The translations under genes were made by a program, and so were the position numbers. From NCBI GenBank assembly GCA_029204225.1, contig CM055094.1:28196107-28260106 (forward strand): a DNA stretch of 64,000 nt. The letters run 5' to 3'. Below the pieces are notes generated by a model that saw only the letters and a program-made list of their open reading frames with translations, was not told the DNA's origin and did not search any database. Source of the DNA: Diphasiastrum complanatum. Lineage: Eukaryota; Streptophyta; Lycopodiopsida; Lycopodiales; Lycopodiaceae. Below, one piece after another: positions 63,860 through 64,000 of this stretch; the stretch's first letter is position 1, and every line of letters begins with the position of its first letter.

Positions 63860-64000
63860 TCTGTACTGGCGCTGTAGAAGGATGTAATGCGAGCTATAGC
63901 ATGAGGAAGTGCAGGAGCCCGCTGACATCGCCTGTGAACAGGAGCATGTATAGTGTGTCTCTGTGTAAGAGGTCTAGTAGGGCGTGTAACTCTTGTGACC
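63860..64000 (-). pseudogene. C-terminal tail of an unidentified mobile-element protein (partial)
   Basis: The minus strand is open from the window edge to a stop near 63,860 and encodes an Arg/Thr/His-rich tail beginning VTRVTRPTRPLTQRHTIHAP. The tail near 52,600-52,760 has a similar composition, and both sit beside the shared 3'-end repeat. I do not recognise the family. Confidence 0.4.

Overview
This is nuclear DNA of a land plant with a large, transposon-rich genome. The evidence is a multi-exon GCN1/ILITHYIA gene of plant type, fragments of two plant gene families (a G-box-binding bZIP factor and a BAHD acyltransferase), plant retrotransposons primed by initiator-Met tRNA, and a short TTTAGGG-type repeat. 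Long TE-filled introns and abundant LINE, gypsy and hAT debris would fit a fern, other non-seed plant or gymnosperm, but the lineage is not settled by what I can read.

The backbone is one host gene on the + strand. Thirty-three exons between 15,462 and 51,976 encode about 1,309 codons of GCN1, the HEAT-repeat activator of the GCN2 kinase. All exon phases join without a stop. Both ends of the gene lie outside the window. Its introns carry almost everything else: a Ty3/gypsy chromovirus (20,632-26,822) in the 10-kb intron after exon 8, LINE, copia and foldback debris (31.7-35.9 kb) in the intron after exon 10, and a 6.5-kb hAT-like DNA transposon (43,060-49,585) in the intron after exon 28.

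Upstream (1-15.0 kb) is a stack of broken transposons. A degenerate gypsy element (286-9,938) sits between two pieces of a hAT-like copy. That copy abuts a second, oppositely oriented hAT piece carrying an in-frame (AG)242 tract. A 235-bp MITE follows.

Downstream (52-64 kb) are simple repeats, a second gypsy element (55,110-60,205) whose RT, RNase H and integrase core is replaced by unrelated sequence, minus-strand fragments of a GBF-type bZIP gene and a BAHD acyltransferase pseudogene, a second MITE, and a fifth hAT piece.

Three themes recur. First, the hAT-like family encodes a BED/DUF659 transposase with a proline-rich, AT-hook C-terminal extension, has a convergent small charged ORF, and shares ATCATAG termini with short GC-rich MITEs next to (TA)n. 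Second, the gypsy family has non-canonical LTR ends (AGTTA...TAACT) supported by target-site duplications. Third, most large elements downstream of 15 kb lie antisense to GCN1.
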